DNA of 64,000 nucleotides from JBBDMW01 sp040878005 (GCA_040878005.1 JBBDMW010000034.1:33892-97891); one strand, 5' to 3'. Shown: positions 1 to 9,992, numbered from the stretch's first letter. The notes: generated by a model from the sequence alone, not told the origin. Program-made: numbers and translations.

Positions 1-262
1 CAACCAGCCGCCGCCTGGCCAGCAGCAGGCGCGGGCAGTAAAGCCGGACGTGCCGGATGCAGTTGCGGCGGGAAACGGACAGGCGCCGGTCAACCCCGCT
101 GCGGCCCGTGCCGCAGCAGCCTTGGCCAGCAAGGGAACCGTCATGGGGTCGGTCAACCGTGGCCATGGCGCACAGGTCGCCGGCAACAAGAAGGTGGGCC
201 GCAACGAGCCGTGCCCCTGCGGCAGTGGCAAGAAGTACAAGCGCTGCCACGGGGCCGCTTGA
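1..262 (+). CDS. secA: Protein translocase SecA, C-terminal end (partial)
   Basis: This open frame enters from before the window and ends in a SEC-C zinc-binding motif ([18 protein letters not shown]). The tail of the SecA preprotein translocase ATPase has this form: it binds zinc and contacts SecB or the ribosome. The stretch before the motif is rich in Pro, Gln and Ala, as expected of the flexible SecA C-terminal linker. Only about 86 residues are visible, so the ATPase domains cannot be checked. Other proteins can carry a SEC-C tail, but the linker plus terminal position favours SecA. No start codon lies in the window. Confidence 0.82.
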   Translation, partial: NQPPPGQQQARAVKPDVPDAVAAGNGQAPVNPAAARAAAALASKGTVMGSVNRGHGAQVAGNKKVGRNEPCPCGSGKKYKRCHGAA

Positions 263-377
263 GGTCGTCGCCGGTTCAGATTGCGTCCGCGTCAGGCTGT
301 GAGATGCAGGTTTCGCCGCGTTCCGGAACGTCCGGGGCCGCGGTCCATCGACGTAGTGAGATGGCGGGCCGGAGAAC

Positions 378-2141
378 ATGAACAACAGCGAAATCTCAAA
401 GGTCTTCGCAGACATCGCCTCGCTCCTCCAGGCCAAGGGGGACTCGCCGTTCAAGATACGCGCCTACCAGCGGGCCGCCGACGCCGCAGCCAACCTGTCG
501 TACGACCTTTCGTCGATTGCTGACGACGAGGAGAAACTTGGCGACATCCCCGGCTTTGGAGACGCCATCGTCTCGAAGGTCCAGGAACTGGTAAAAACCG
601 GGCGGCTGGAGTACTTCGATAATCTCAAGGGAGAGTTCCCGCCCGGGGTGCTTCTGCTCATGAACGTGCACGGCATCGGCCCCAAAATGGCGTTGCGGGC
701 AGCGACTGATCTCGGCATCGAGACCATCGACGACCTGGTCGCTTCCATAGAATCCGGCGCGTTCGGGAAACTGCCGCGTGTCGGCGAGAAGACAGCGCAG
801 AACATTCTCCGCCACCTCAAGGTGCGCATTGGCCAGGGCGAACGCGTCCCCATCGGCATCGCCCTCCCGGCTGCGGAGCGCGTAATGGCGGAGCTCACAG
901 AACGCTGCCCCGGCATCCGCAACCTGACCTACGCCGGCAGCCTCCGCCGCGGCCGCGAAACTATTGGCGACATCGATCTTGTATGCACCGCTGACACGCC
1001 CGCCGAGGTCACCGCCGCATTCGTGGACCTGCCTGCTGTAAGAGACGTCATCGGCCACGGCGATACCAAGGCCAGCGTGGTGGTGGAGGGCGGCCTGCAG
1101 GTAGACCTGCGGGTGGTAGACGAACAGTCCTTCGCCGCAACACTCCTCTACTTCACCGGCAGTCAGCGCCACAGCATCCGCCTCCGTGAGCGCGCGCAGA
1201 AGATGGGCCTCTCCCTCAACGAGTACGGCCTTACCAATGTGAAGACTGACAAACTGGAGCAGTTCCCGACAGAGGAGGCGGTCTACAAGCGCTTGGGCCT
1301 CGCATTCATCCCTCCGGAGATGCGTGAAGACTCAGGCGAGGTTGAGGCGGCACAGCATGACCAGGTCCCGCCGGTAATAGACACAGCGCAAATACGTGGC
1401 GATCTCCACTCGCACACGGACTGGTCGGATGGCAAGGCCACCCTGGAGGAGATGGTGGACACTGCCCGCAAACTGGGCAGGGAGTACCTGGCGATAACCG
1501 ATCACTCGCCCAGCGCCACCGTGGCCAACGGCCTCTCCGTCGAACGTCTCGTGGAACACAACAAGGCAGTGCAGAAACTGGACGCTGGCCTTGACGACAT
1601 CCAGCTTCTGCTGGGCACGGAAATGGACATTCTCCCGGATGGTTCACTGGACTACCCGGACGATGTCCTGTCTGAACTTGACGTGGTGCTCGGTTCCATT
1701 CATTCCGCCATGGAGCAGGACGGCGCCACCATGACTGCCCGCATCATCAAGGCCATGCAGAATCCCCACCTGGACATAATCGCCCACCTAACCACGCGCC
1801 TCATCATGCGCGGACGCGCTCCGGTGGACATGGACGTGGACGCCGTCTTTGAAGCTGCGGTAAAGACCGGCGCCATCCTGGAGATAAACGCATCGCCACA
1901 TCGCCTGGACCTGAAGGACACACACGTACGCAGGGCAAGGGACATGGGTGTTATCTTCGCTATAAGCACTGATGCACACCGCCCTGGTGAGTTCGGCAAC
2001 ATGCGTTACGGTGTGACCACGGCCCGCAGGGGCTGGTGCGAAGGGTGGCGGGTGATAAACGCCCTGCCATTCGAAGATCTCAAGGAACTGTTGTCCGCGC
2101 CCAAGGGTGAGCGCTACGCGATGATGCAGCGGCGCGCCTGA
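378..2141 (+). CDS. polX: DNA polymerase X family protein with PHP domain
   Basis: This 587-residue protein has the full bacterial PolX layout. Two helix-hairpin-helix motifs ([16 protein letters not shown] and [13 protein letters not shown]) sit in the first 110 residues. The nucleotidyltransferase palm follows, with [16 protein letters not shown] near residue 190 and a third acidic site in [11 protein letters not shown]-terminal PHP phosphoesterase domain starts near residue 340 ([11 protein letters not shown], then ITDHSPS). PolX fills short gaps in base-excision repair, and the PHP domain supplies 3'-5' exonuclease activity. Both metal sites look intact. ATG start; the next gene begins about 30 bases downstream on the same strand. 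Confidence 0.93.
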   Translation: MNNSEISKVFADIASLLQAKGDSPFKIRAYQRAADAAANLSYDLSSIADDEEKLGDIPGFGDAIVSKVQELVKTGRLEYFDNLKGEFPPGVLLLMNVHGIGPKMALRAATDLGIETIDDLVASIESGAFGKLPRVGEKTAQNILRHLKVRIGQGERVPIGIALPAAERVMAELTERCPGIRNLTYAGSLRRGRETIGDIDLVCTADTPAEVTAAFVDLPAVRDVIGHGDTKASVVVEGGLQVDLRVVDEQSFAATLLYFTGSQRHSIRLRERAQKMGLSLNEYGLTNVKTDKLEQFPTEEAVYKRLGLAFIPPEMREDSGEVEAAQHDQVPPVIDTAQIRGDLHSHTDWSDGKATLEEMVDTARKLGREYLAITDHSPSATVANGLSVERLVEHNKAVQKLDAGLDDIQLLLGTEMDILPDGSLDYPDDVLSELDVVLGSIHSAMEQDGATMTARIIKAMQNPHLDIIAHLTTRLIMRGRAPVDMDVDAVFEAAVKTGAILEINASPHRLDLKDTHVRRARDMGVIFAISTDAHRPGEFGNMRYGVTTARRGWCEGWRVINALPFEDLKELLSAPKGERYAMMQRRA

Positions 2142-2171
2142 TGGATGCGGATGTGCGGAGGGGGTACCGGG

Positions 2172-2933
2172 GTGATTGATTCCTCCGTGAGGACAACCTC
2201 GGCCGGAGACTCGGGGTCGAAGTCTCCCGGGGAACTCATAGGCCAGTTGCGGCGCCGGCTCCGGAAGCCGGGCGTGGACTGGCGCATGGTCCTCCTCGAA
2301 GCGGTGGGCGAATGGCCGCTCGCCAGTGAAGAGTTTGGCGACGACACACTCGTTTACCTGGTGGGAGGCGAGGCGTTCAACTGGCAGCTCCTGGCCCACA
2401 GGCTCATGGTGGGCGCGGGTGTGCCTGCGCCCTCAGACGAATGGAACGCCTGGATGGACAACCCTGAGCCATTCGCCGGCCTTGAGGAACAGCAGTTCAT
2501 GCGCCTCCTGGGTGTGGACAAATTCCGCGCCCACCTCAGCTACTTCTATGGCGTCACCGTTGAGCAGGCGCTCATCGTGGCGGTTGAGGAAGAGATCACC
2601 AAGGGCCGTGTCGCCAACGGCCGGGAGCCCACGGACAGGGCGCGGGAAGAGGCCTACCGGCGGCTGTACAGCGATGAACAGGACGCCCTGTGGGACGCGT
2701 TCAGGGAAGACAATGACGTGCCGCCTGCTCGACCCGGTTACCGCCATCGTGATGAGCATACCCTCAGCGATTCAGATGCCTTCACGTACTGGCTTTTTAA
2801 GCGACGCCTCAAAAACTCTGTCCCCGCCCGCGTCGCCAGCGACACCCGAAAAGGCCTCGCCCAACTGGAGCGCATGCGACAGGCCCACGAACGCCGGCGC
2901 CGCATGATGCGCGGCCTCGAAGACGTCCTCTAG
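2172..2933 (+). CDS. Hypothetical protein downstream of polX
   Basis: I do not recognise this family. The protein is about 253 residues, soluble and charged, with no signal peptide or membrane segment. The C-terminal third is rich in Arg (RRLKNSVPARVASDTRKGL, then an Arg-rich run before the end). The GTG at 2172 is preferred because a strong GGAGGGGG site lies about seven bases upstream. An in-frame ATG at 2145 has no ribosome site and would place the start 4 bases after the polX stop. It is probably co-transcribed with polX, but a repair role would be a guess. Confidence 0.62.
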   Translation: MIDSSVRTTSAGDSGSKSPGELIGQLRRRLRKPGVDWRMVLLEAVGEWPLASEEFGDDTLVYLVGGEAFNWQLLAHRLMVGAGVPAPSDEWNAWMDNPEPFAGLEEQQFMRLLGVDKFRAHLSYFYGVTVEQALIVAVEEEITKGRVANGREPTDRAREEAYRRLYSDEQDALWDAFREDNDVPPARPGYRHRDEHTLSDSDAFTYWLFKRRLKNSVPARVASDTRKGLAQLERMRQAHERRRRMMRGLEDVL

Positions 2934-2959
2934 ACAGTGGGGTCCCACACCTCGGTCCG

Positions 2960-3829
2960 TCACCCCATCAGCGGCAGGCCATCCACACCCACGTCGTGCA
3001 CCTCCAGCCGGCCAATCTCCTTCGCCGTCACGTAAATCTGCTGCGAACCCGCTGGACCGAAGGCCACGTTCGTCGGGTTCGGCTCCTCAAGCTGAATCCG
3101 GCTCCCAATCGTGCCGTCAGGCCGCACCACAGTCACGTCCGACTGCCCCGCCACCGTTACATACAGGTCGCCATTCTCAGCGAACGCCATACCGTCCGGC
3201 CTGCCAATCACGTCGCGCTTCTCCGGGTTCCGGACGTTGGCAAAGTCCTCCCTCGGCCCAAACCCGCTCCCGTCCCACCGGTACCGGTACACCATCCCGC
3301 TGAACGATGCCGACACATACAGATCGTTGTCCGGTCCAAACGCTATGCCATTCGCCATCGGTATCCATGAATCAATCCTGGTGATTCCCAGTGTTTCCCT
3401 GTCAATGCGGAATACCCGTCCGTCCACCTTGACCTTGACGCGCTCCGGCTCTGGTATATCGGCAAGGCCTGGACGAAAGAACCCAGAGTCCGTCATGTAC
3501 AGCGCACCGTCCGGCCCAAAGCACAGGTCGTTCGGGAACAGGAAGGGATCATCACCTGCGGCCGTGAGCAGTGTCTCCGGCTCTCCGCCAGGCCGCAGTC
3601 TCAGGAGCGATGGCGGGTTCATCGACTCAGTAATCCACAGCACCCCGTCAGCATCCACCGCAAGGCCATTCGGTCGACCAGTCTTCGCCAGCACGCGGCG
3701 TGACCTGCCCTCGTCGGTCAACTGCGTCACATGGCCCCTGTCCGGCCTCATTTCCACTACCGCCCATGTCCCATCTGGCAGCAGTACCGGACCCTCTGGC
3801 TCACCCAGGTCATCGGCGAAAATTCTCAT
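2960..3829 (-). CDS. SMP-30/gluconolactonase/LRE family protein
   Basis: This is a six-bladed beta-propeller of the SMP-30/gluconolactonase family, 289 residues from the ATG at 3829. It opens with DDLGEPEGPVLLPDGTW, the family's first metal-binding Glu in an EGP motif, and contains FPNDLCFGPDGALYMTDSG and ANGIAFGPDNDLYVS, the Asn and Asp positions that bind the catalytic divalent metal. Relatives hydrolyse sugar or other lactones, but the substrate cannot be read from sequence. The frame is open to 3961, but that extension is Arg/Pro-rich and unlike the family, so the internal ATG is preferred. Two further SMP-30 genes lie at 46989 and 47937. Confidence 0.87.
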   Translation of the reverse strand: MRIFADDLGEPEGPVLLPDGTWAVVEMRPDRGHVTQLTDEGRSRRVLAKTGRPNGLAVDADGVLWITESMNPPSLLRLRPGGEPETLLTAAGDDPFLFPNDLCFGPDGALYMTDSGFFRPGLADIPEPERVKVKVDGRVFRIDRETLGITRIDSWIPMANGIAFGPDNDLYVSASFSGMVYRYRWDGSGFGPREDFANVRNPEKRDVIGRPDGMAFAENGDLYVTVAGQSDVTVVRPDGTIGSRIQLEEPNPTNVAFGPAGSQQIYVTAKEIGRLEVHDVGVDGLPLMG

Positions 3830-4027
3830 ATCGTTTCGTCTCTCACTTATTCTCATCGCTGGAGCGTACGGCACCGAGTATGCCAGAGCCATGCGTTGGT
3901 TGTTGCCCGGACATGCGCCGCCATATCCCCTTCGTTTCGCTGGCGCCGCAAGAGGCATCATTAGTCACAAAACGGTATAAATTCTGGCAGGCATACAAAG
4001 CCCAACCGTCATATTCGGAGGAGATCC

Positions 4028-4372
4028 TTGGCAAAGGCAGCGAACTTTCATGAGTGGGTGGCGGACCTGGACCCGGCGCACAGGGTCATAGCGCAGGGTC
4101 TGCGCAACATGCTCCTGGAGGTCGAGCCGAACTTCCAGGAGGCCATCAAGTGGGGCCAGCCTACGTTCACCGCAGGTGGTGCGGCGCGCTGCTACATCGC
4201 TGACCAGGACAATTACGTCCACCTGGGCTTCTACAACGGCGCATCGCTATCTGACCCTCATGGCCTGATCGACGGCACCGGCAAACGCATGCGCCACATC
4301 AAGGTCCACAACCTTGATGAAGACCTGGTGGAAAAGCTGCGCGCGTATGTGCGCGAATCACTCTCTGTTTAA
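4028..4372 (+). CDS. DUF1801 domain-containing protein
   Basis: This 114-residue protein matches the DUF1801 (YdhG-like) family: a short alpha/beta fold with the signature EAIKWGQPTFTAGG, followed by the strand LGFYNGASL. The molecular function of the family is not established; some members are called iron-chaperone-like by analogy with frataxin. The start is a TTG at 4028, preceded at ideal distance by CGGAGGAG. It diverges from the SMP-30 gene on the other strand, leaving about 200 bases between the two starts. Confidence 0.82.
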   Translation: MAKAANFHEWVADLDPAHRVIAQGLRNMLLEVEPNFQEAIKWGQPTFTAGGAARCYIADQDNYVHLGFYNGASLSDPHGLIDGTGKRMRHIKVHNLDEDLVEKLRAYVRESLSV

Positions 4373-4464
4373 GCCCACAACGTACAACACGAACATTCCC
4401 GCCCCGGTCACACCCGCAGCCGATTATTGACGACTGCTGCAAGTCGGGGTAGCTTCAATCCATT

Positions 4465-4723
4465 AACAACGCAAACGCTGCGACGGGGAGCAGTACCGGC
4501 CGGGCGGGCCTGAGAGAGTCGGCGGAAGCTGAGAAGCCGATGTCATCGCCAGCCGGGAAGTCGCCCCTGAGCGGTCGGCCTGAACCGTAAAGTAGGGCCG
4601 GACGGTAGCTGCCGTTACAGCATTGAGTGGCCGACGCGACCGGACCCGCAAGTCCAGTCGCCCGGCAACAAAGGTGGCACCGCGGGGGCAACAATCCCGT
4701 CCTTTGATGGACGGGATTTTTTT
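4465..4723 (+). promoter_or_regulatory. T-box riboswitch (valine, GTC specifier) with terminator, upstream of valS
   Basis: The conserved antiterminator T-box (AAGGTGGCACCGCG) is at 4671-4684. It is followed by a terminator hairpin, ATCCCGTCC...GGACGGGAT plus a T-run, at about 4694-4723. In stem I the AGTA loop at 4492-4495 is followed by CCGGC, which pairs with GCCGG at 4552-4556. The 3' side of the specifier loop then reads GAA-GTC, with GTC at 4560-4562, a valine codon that matches the downstream gene. The helix below pairs GGGGAGC with GCCCCT with one mismatch. Uncharged tRNA-Val (anticodon GAC) should stabilise the antiterminator and let valS be transcribed. Pairings were found by eye. 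Confidence 0.92.
4694..4723 (+). terminator. Rho-independent terminator of the valS T-box
   Basis: A perfect nine-pair stem with a six-base loop is followed by seven or more T. Its 5' arm lies just after the T-box sequence, the arrangement that allows mutually exclusive terminator and antiterminator folds. Confidence 0.9.
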
Positions 4724-4805
4724 ATTTGCATCGGCATCTTTGCTCCACACCGGCAAAACCGTGGAGCCATTGGCGGGATCATGAGAAAGAACGGGGACTC
4801 GGAAA

Positions 4806-7463
4806 ATGGCGGACAACGCTGATTGGGTGAAGTCGATCGAGTTTGGCGACCTGCCAAAGAACCTCGACCTCGCCGCTGTCGAGGCCAAATGGCGTGAGCG
4901 CTGGGACGACCTCGGCATCCACAGCCGTGACCTCTTAAAGCAACGCGCTGACAACTTCGTCATCGACTCGCCGCCGCCAACCGTAAGCGGCTCGCTGCAC
5001 GTGGGCCACGTCTTCTCGTACACCCACCAGGACGTGATCGCCCGTTACCGCCGCATGCGGGGCGCAAACGTCGTGTACCCCATGGGCTGGGACGACAACG
5101 GCCTGCCCACTGAGCGCCGCGTCCAGAACTTCTTCAATGTCCGCACTGAGCCGGACGTGCCATACAAGCCCAACCTGGACGTGGAGGCAGAGCGCGCCGC
5201 CGCTGGCCTCAAGAAAGACCGGCCGCTGGTCATCTCCCGTCAGAACTTCATCGAGCTGTGCCACATCGTGACCGCACAGGATGAGGTTGTGTTCAAGAAC
5301 CTCTTCCAGCGCCTCGGCTTCTCCATCGACTGGCGGGAGGAGTACGCCACCATCGATGACCGCTGCCGCCGCATCGCCCAGCGCAGCTTCCTGGACCTGT
5401 ACGAGAAGGACCACATATACCAGGTGGAGTCGCCCACCATGTGGGACGTCGACTTCCAGACCGCCGTGGCGCAGGCTGAGGTGGAGGACCGCCCAAAGCA
5501 GGGCGCCTACCACGACATCGAGTTCGCTGTGGAGGGCGCCGGCGAGAGCTTCACCATCTCCACCACTCGCCCCGAGCTTCTTGCCGCCTGCGTCGGTGTA
5601 ACCGCGCACCCGGACGACCCACGCTTCAAGGGGATGTTCGGCAAGCATGCCGTAACGCCGGCGTTCTTCGCCCGCGTGCCAATCTTCCCAAGCGAGCACG
5701 CCGACCCCGAGAAGGGCACCGGCATCCTCATGGTCTGTACGTTCGGTGACCAGACAGACGTGCAGTGGTGGCGTGAGAACAGCCTCCAGCTTCGCCAGAT
5801 CGTGGGACGCAACGGCCGCGTCCTGCCGCGGACGTTTGGTGAGGAGGGCTGGGAGAGCGCGAGGCCCGACCAGGCCAACGCGAACTTCGCGGAGCTTGTC
5901 GGCAAGCGCCTGCCATCGGCACGCGCCGCGGTTGTGGAAATGCTCCGTGACCCCGCCAACTCCGCCACCGGCAACGGCGCTCCGCTCCAGGCCGAGCCGC
6001 GCACCATCGAACACCCCGTCCGCTACTACGAGAAGGGTGAAAGCCCTCTTGAGTACCTCACCTCGCGACAGTGGTTCGTCCGGCTGCTCGACAAAAAGGA
6101 GCGCCTTCTGGAGTTCGGCCGCCGCATCCAGTGGCGTCCGGACTACATGCGAAAGCGCTACGAGAACTGGACTGAGAACCTCAACGTGGACTGGGCCATC
6201 AGCCGCCAGCGCTACTTCGGCGTGCCATTCCCTGTCTGGTACCCGCTCAACCAGGACGGCCAGCCGGAGTACAACAAGCCCATTCTCGCCACGCCTGACC
6301 AGCTTCCCGTGGACCCCATGACGCAGGTCGCACCCGGCTACCAGGAATCGCAGCGCAACCAGCCCGGCGGCTTCACCGGCGAGCCGGACGTGTTCGACAC
6401 CTGGTTCACGTCTTCACTCACCCCGCAGATCGTGGCGCGCTGGGGCGACCCCGACGACCAGATGGCCAGCCTGTTCCCCATGGACATCCGCCCGCAGGCG
6501 CATGACATCATCCGCACCTGGGCCTTCTACACCATCGCCAAGGCCATGCTGCACCAGGATGATGTGCCGTGGCGGAACGTCATCGTCAGCGGCTGGATAC
6601 TGGACCCTGACCGCAAGAAGATGAGCAAGTCACGCGGCAACGTCGTGGTGCCAACGGATATTCTCGACCAGTACGGCGCAGACCCCGTCCGGTACTGGTC
6701 GGCCTCGGCGCGCCTCGGCGTGGACACGGCGCACGAGGAGCAGCTTTTCAAGGTGGGCCGCCGCCTTGTGACCAAGATCTACAACGCCGGCAAGTTCGTG
6801 CTGTCTCAGACCGGTCCGAAAGGCGACATCACCAATGAGCTTGACCGGGCGTTCGTGGCAGAGCTTCGTGACGTGGTCGAACGGGCCACGTCTGCCATGG
6901 AGCAATACGAGTTCGCCCAGGCGCTGGACTTGGCTGAAACGTTCTTCTGGAGCGCGTTCACCGACAACTACATCGAGCTTGTGAAGCGCCGGGTCCGCAG
7001 CGAGGACGACCCCGCTGGCAGGGCATCGGCCGTGGCCGGTTTGCGCCTGGGACTGTCCGTTGTGCTTCGCCTGTTCGCCCCGGTGCTGCCCACCATCACC
7101 GATGAGGTGTGGTCGTGGGTGTTTGCGTCCGAGACGGGGCACGAGTCCATCCACACGGCCCCGTGGCCATCAGCTGAAGAGCTTGCCAACGTGCCTGCGC
7201 CGGAGGACGCCGCCTCTTTCGAGGCTGCCTGCGATGCGATAGCCGCGGTGCGCAAGGCTAAGTCAGACCTCGGCATCAGCCTCGGCAAGCCGCTGGCAAC
7301 CCTGACCCTGAAAGGCGATGACCAGGGCCAGGCCCGCCTGCGCCGCGTCCTCGAAGACGTGGCCGCAGCAGCCGGTGCAGACGTGGACACGGTAACGCTG
7401 ACCAACGGCGCGGCTACAACAGATGGAGCGTACGGCGCGGAGGCAGTGCCGGTGGAGGGGTAG
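4806..7463 (+). CDS. valS: Valine--tRNA ligase
   Basis: Class Ia aminoacyl-tRNA synthetase of 885 residues that charges tRNA-Val. The HIGH signature is seen in PPPTVSGSLHVGH near residue 58, the KMSKS loop in KKMSKSRGN near residue 604, and the block GWDDNGLPTERRVQNF near residue 95 is typical of ValS. The central CP1 editing domain (SFTISTTRPELL) is present. The protein ends without the long C-terminal coiled coil found in ValS of E. coli or Bacillus; it resembles the shorter actinobacterial/archaeal type. The ATG follows the T-box leader, whose GTC specifier agrees with the product. Confidence 0.96.
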   Translation: MADNADWVKSIEFGDLPKNLDLAAVEAKWRERWDDLGIHSRDLLKQRADNFVIDSPPPTVSGSLHVGHVFSYTHQDVIARYRRMRGANVVYPMGWDDNGLPTERRVQNFFNVRTEPDVPYKPNLDVEAERAAAGLKKDRPLVISRQNFIELCHIVTAQDEVVFKNLFQRLGFSIDWREEYATIDDRCRRIAQRSFLDLYEKDHIYQVESPTMWDVDFQTAVAQAEVEDRPKQGAYHDIEFAVEGAGESFTISTTRPELLAACVGVTAHPDDPRFKGMFGKHAVTPAFFARVPIFPSEHADPEKGTGILMVCTFGDQTDVQWWRENSLQLRQIVGRNGRVLPRTFGEEGWESARPDQANANFAELVGKRLPSARAAVVEMLRDPANSATGNGAPLQAEPRTIEHPVRYYEKGESPLEYLTSRQWFVRLLDKKERLLEFGRRIQWRPDYMRKRYENWTENLNVDWAISRQRYFGVPFPVWYPLNQDGQPEYNKPILATPDQLPVDPMTQVAPGYQESQRNQPGGFTGEPDVFDTWFTSSLTPQIVARWGDPDDQMASLFPMDIRPQAHDIIRTWAFYTIAKAMLHQDDVPWRNVIVSGWILDPDRKKMSKSRGNVVVPTDILDQYGADPVRYWSASARLGVDTAHEEQLFKVGRRLVTKIYNAGKFVLSQTGPKGDITNELDRAFVAELRDVVERATSAMEQYEFAQALDLAETFFWSAFTDNYIELVKRRVRSEDDPAGRASAVAGLRLGLSVVLRLFAPVLPTITDEVWSWVFASETGHESIHTAPWPSAEELANVPAPEDAASFEAACDAIAAVRKAKSDLGISLGKPLATLTLKGDDQGQARLRRVLEDVAAAAGADVDTVTLTNGAATTDGAYGAEAVPVEG

Positions 7464-7598
7464 GCGACTGCTGGCGTCGCCATAGTTGGCACCTGCTAAG
7501 ATTCCTGCCATAAAGCTACGAATCACTAGTCGTTGTGGCGTATTGGCAAGCGGTGTTTGACATGCACTGCAAACTTGCATCGGTCATAGGGAGTTAAC

Positions 7599-8534
7599 AT
7601 GCCATTATTTTCAGTTGATGGTCGGGGCCTGGCATCGGTTGAACAGACGAACTTTCCAACTGAAAAGGTGCTCCAGGGGCTGATCGAAGCCAACCTTTCA
7701 ACCGTGTTTGGCTGCCGCTTTGTAGCCTCTGAGTTTTCAACGGGCATCCAGCACGGTGGCCGTATAGACACGCTTGCGTTATCGGAAGATGGCAATCCTG
7801 TAATCATTGAATACAAAAAAGTTGAATCATCCGAACTCATCAATCAAAGTCTCTACTATTTGGCATGGCTAAAAGACCACAAAGGAGACTTCGAAGTTGC
7901 TGTAAAGAAATCACTTGGGGGTAATGTTGAGATTGAATGGTCCCATATCCGTGTCATCTGCATAGCACCGAATTACAAGAAGTTTGACCTCCACGCGGCG
8001 CAAGTTCGAGGCGCAGATATAGAACTGTGGACCTATCGGTTCTTCAAGAATCAGACGCTCTTTGTCGAAGAGGTGTTGCAGCGCTCTTATGCCCCGTTTG
8101 CTTCCCGCGGAACCCGGTCCAGTGGGCAAGTTGGCATGGATGCTGCTACGGACGGGAATATTGATGAAGCAACGGTCACCTATACGTTTGAGGGACACGT
8201 CGCTGGAAAGCCGGCCAATATTCAAGAATTGGCCATTGCTGTCGAAGACTTTATTATGGGCTTGGATCCAGCGATGGAAGAAGCCCCTAAGAAACTATAT
8301 GTAGCATATAAAATTTCTAGAAACATCGTGTGTATGGAAGTACATCGCCAGAAGATTACATTGTTCCTCAGCCTTAATCCTAAGGAACAGGCCGATTTGC
8401 CTGACATTTCTCGAGATGTGTCATCGATAGGCCATTACGGGACGGGGGATCTCGAACTGACTTTAACGAACTTGGATGATCTGGAAATAGCGAAGCCGTT
8501 AATTCATAGAGCCTATGAGAACATAGGTAGTTAG
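7599..8534 (+). CDS. DUF5655 protein with N-terminal PD-(D/E)XK nuclease-like domain
   Basis: This 311-residue protein has a nuclease-like N-terminal half: GGRIDTLALSEDGNPVIIEYKK carries the Asp and the Glu-x-Lys of a PD-(D/E)XK site, as in NucS/DUF91-like proteins. The C-terminal half (ELAIAVEDFIMGLDP to the end) matches DUF5655. Function is unproven; such proteins are often found near defence or restriction genes. The gene is visibly richer in A+T than its neighbours, especially after 7800, which suggests recent transfer. ATG with GGGAG about seven bases upstream. It stands alone between valS and a CoA-transferase gene. Confidence 0.8.
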   Translation: MPLFSVDGRGLASVEQTNFPTEKVLQGLIEANLSTVFGCRFVASEFSTGIQHGGRIDTLALSEDGNPVIIEYKKVESSELINQSLYYLAWLKDHKGDFEVAVKKSLGGNVEIEWSHIRVICIAPNYKKFDLHAAQVRGADIELWTYRFFKNQTLFVEEVLQRSYAPFASRGTRSSGQVGMDAATDGNIDEATVTYTFEGHVAGKPANIQELAIAVEDFIMGLDPAMEEAPKKLYVAYKISRNIVCMEVHRQKITLFLSLNPKEQADLPDISRDVSSIGHYGTGDLELTLTNLDDLEIAKPLIHRAYENIGS

Positions 8535-8712
8535 GTGTTCGCCTGAGCGACGAATTGCGGCCACCTCGCGGTCATATCCCATTCCCGCCCTAACTATACG
8601 GTTGGCCTTGATGAACCGTGCCCTCACAGGTAAGGTCATGGCCGCACGCCAGCACTTGCCAACACATCCTCGCCCATAATCGACGCCAACCAACGCGAAG
8701 AGGACCCGCCCG

Positions 8713-9894
8713 GTGCCCACATCCAACATGCCACTGTCGCGATTCCAGGTGCTCGACCTGACCCGCGTCCGCTCCGGCCCAACGTGCGTGAGGCAGCTCG
8801 CCGACTGGGGTGCAGACGTGATCAAGATCGAAGCGCCGCCGGACGGCATGGAGGCGCTGGGCGGCGACCGTGATGGCTTCGATTTCCAGAACCTGCATCG
8901 CAACAAGCGGTCCATTACCCTCAATCTAAAATCCACCGAGGGTAAGGAGATTTTCAACAAGTTAGTCAAAAAGGCCGATGTCGTTGTTGAGAACTTCCGC
9001 CCTGACGTAAAGTCCCGCCTCGGTGCAGACTACGACTCCCTTGCGAACATCAACCCGCGCATAATCCTCGGCAGCATCTCCGGCTTCGGACAGGATGGCC
9101 CCTACGCATCACGACCCGGCCTCGACCAGATCGCCCAGGGCATGGGCGGCCTCATGTCAATCACCGGCGAGCCGGGCGGCAAGCCCATGAGGGTCGGCAT
9201 CCCTATCGCTGACCTCTGCGCCGGCATGTTCCTCGCACAGGGCATCCTCCTGGCGCTCCTGGAGCGGGAAGCCTCGGGCCAGGGCCAGTGGGTGAAAACG
9301 TCCCTGCTTGAAGCCCAGATCCAGATGCTGGACTTCCAGGCGGCCCGTTACCTGAAGGACGGAGAAGTGCCGGTCAGCGTCGGCAACGATCACCCCACCA
9401 GCATCCCGACCGGCGTCTTTCCAACCAGTGACGGCTATATCAACATCGCTGTCGCAGGGCAGGCGCTGTATGAACGTTTCTGCGATGCAATAGGCACACC
9501 GCACCTCAAGACCGATGACCGTTTCAAGTCGGCTGCGTTGCGCTCGAAGAACCGCGCCGAGTTGAACGCTGCCATCTCTGAGGTCACGGTGACCCGGGAC
9601 AGCCAGCACTGGATCGATCTGTTGAATAAGGCAGGCTGTCCATGCGGCCCCATCAACTCGATGGACGAGGTCTTCGCCGATCCACAGGTCCAGCACCTGC
9701 AAATGGCGGCGCCAGTCGACCATCCTGACCTTGGCCGCTTTGATATCGTCAACCAGGCGATCAAGCTGAGCCGGACCCCGTCCGCCATCCGCACTGCCAC
9801 ACCCGCGCAAGGCGAGCATACCGACGCGATCCTTGCAGAGCTTGGCTATGACAACGCAACCATCCAGGACTTCCACAACAACGGCATCGTCTGA
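8713..9894 (+). CDS. CaiB/BaiF family (class III) CoA-transferase
   Basis: This 393-residue class III CoA-transferase moves CoA between organic acids. It begins with the family hallmark LDLTRVRSGPTCVRQLADWG and continues with ADVIKIEAPP, NKRSITLNLKSTEGKE and ENFRPDVKSRLGADY. The usual catalytic Asp is seen in RPGLDQIAQGMGG. The acyl partner cannot be predicted. The start is taken as GTG 8713 (AGAGGA lies upstream); an ATG six codons in is an alternative. The following repeat array and assembly gap separate it from an enoyl-CoA hydratase gene on the same strand, so the two may serve one acyl-CoA pathway. Confidence 0.92.
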   Translation: MPTSNMPLSRFQVLDLTRVRSGPTCVRQLADWGADVIKIEAPPDGMEALGGDRDGFDFQNLHRNKRSITLNLKSTEGKEIFNKLVKKADVVVENFRPDVKSRLGADYDSLANINPRIILGSISGFGQDGPYASRPGLDQIAQGMGGLMSITGEPGGKPMRVGIPIADLCAGMFLAQGILLALLEREASGQGQWVKTSLLEAQIQMLDFQAARYLKDGEVPVSVGNDHPTSIPTGVFPTSDGYINIAVAGQALYERFCDAIGTPHLKTDDRFKSAALRSKNRAELNAAISEVTVTRDSQHWIDLLNKAGCPCGPINSMDEVFADPQVQHLQMAAPVDHPDLGRFDIVNQAIKLSRTPSAIRTATPAQGEHTDAILAELGYDNATIQDFHNNGIV

Positions 9895-9992
9895 CGCAAC
9901 ACATGTTCACCTCGCCATGCCACCCCACCCGTCATCCATCACCCACCCCTTGTCATTCTGATGCCTACCCTTGTCATCCTGAAGCCCACCCC

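Noticed and set aside
7557..7590. TTGACA at 7557 as the -35 box of the DUF5655 gene
   Set aside because: No acceptable -10 hexamer lies 16-18 bases downstream.
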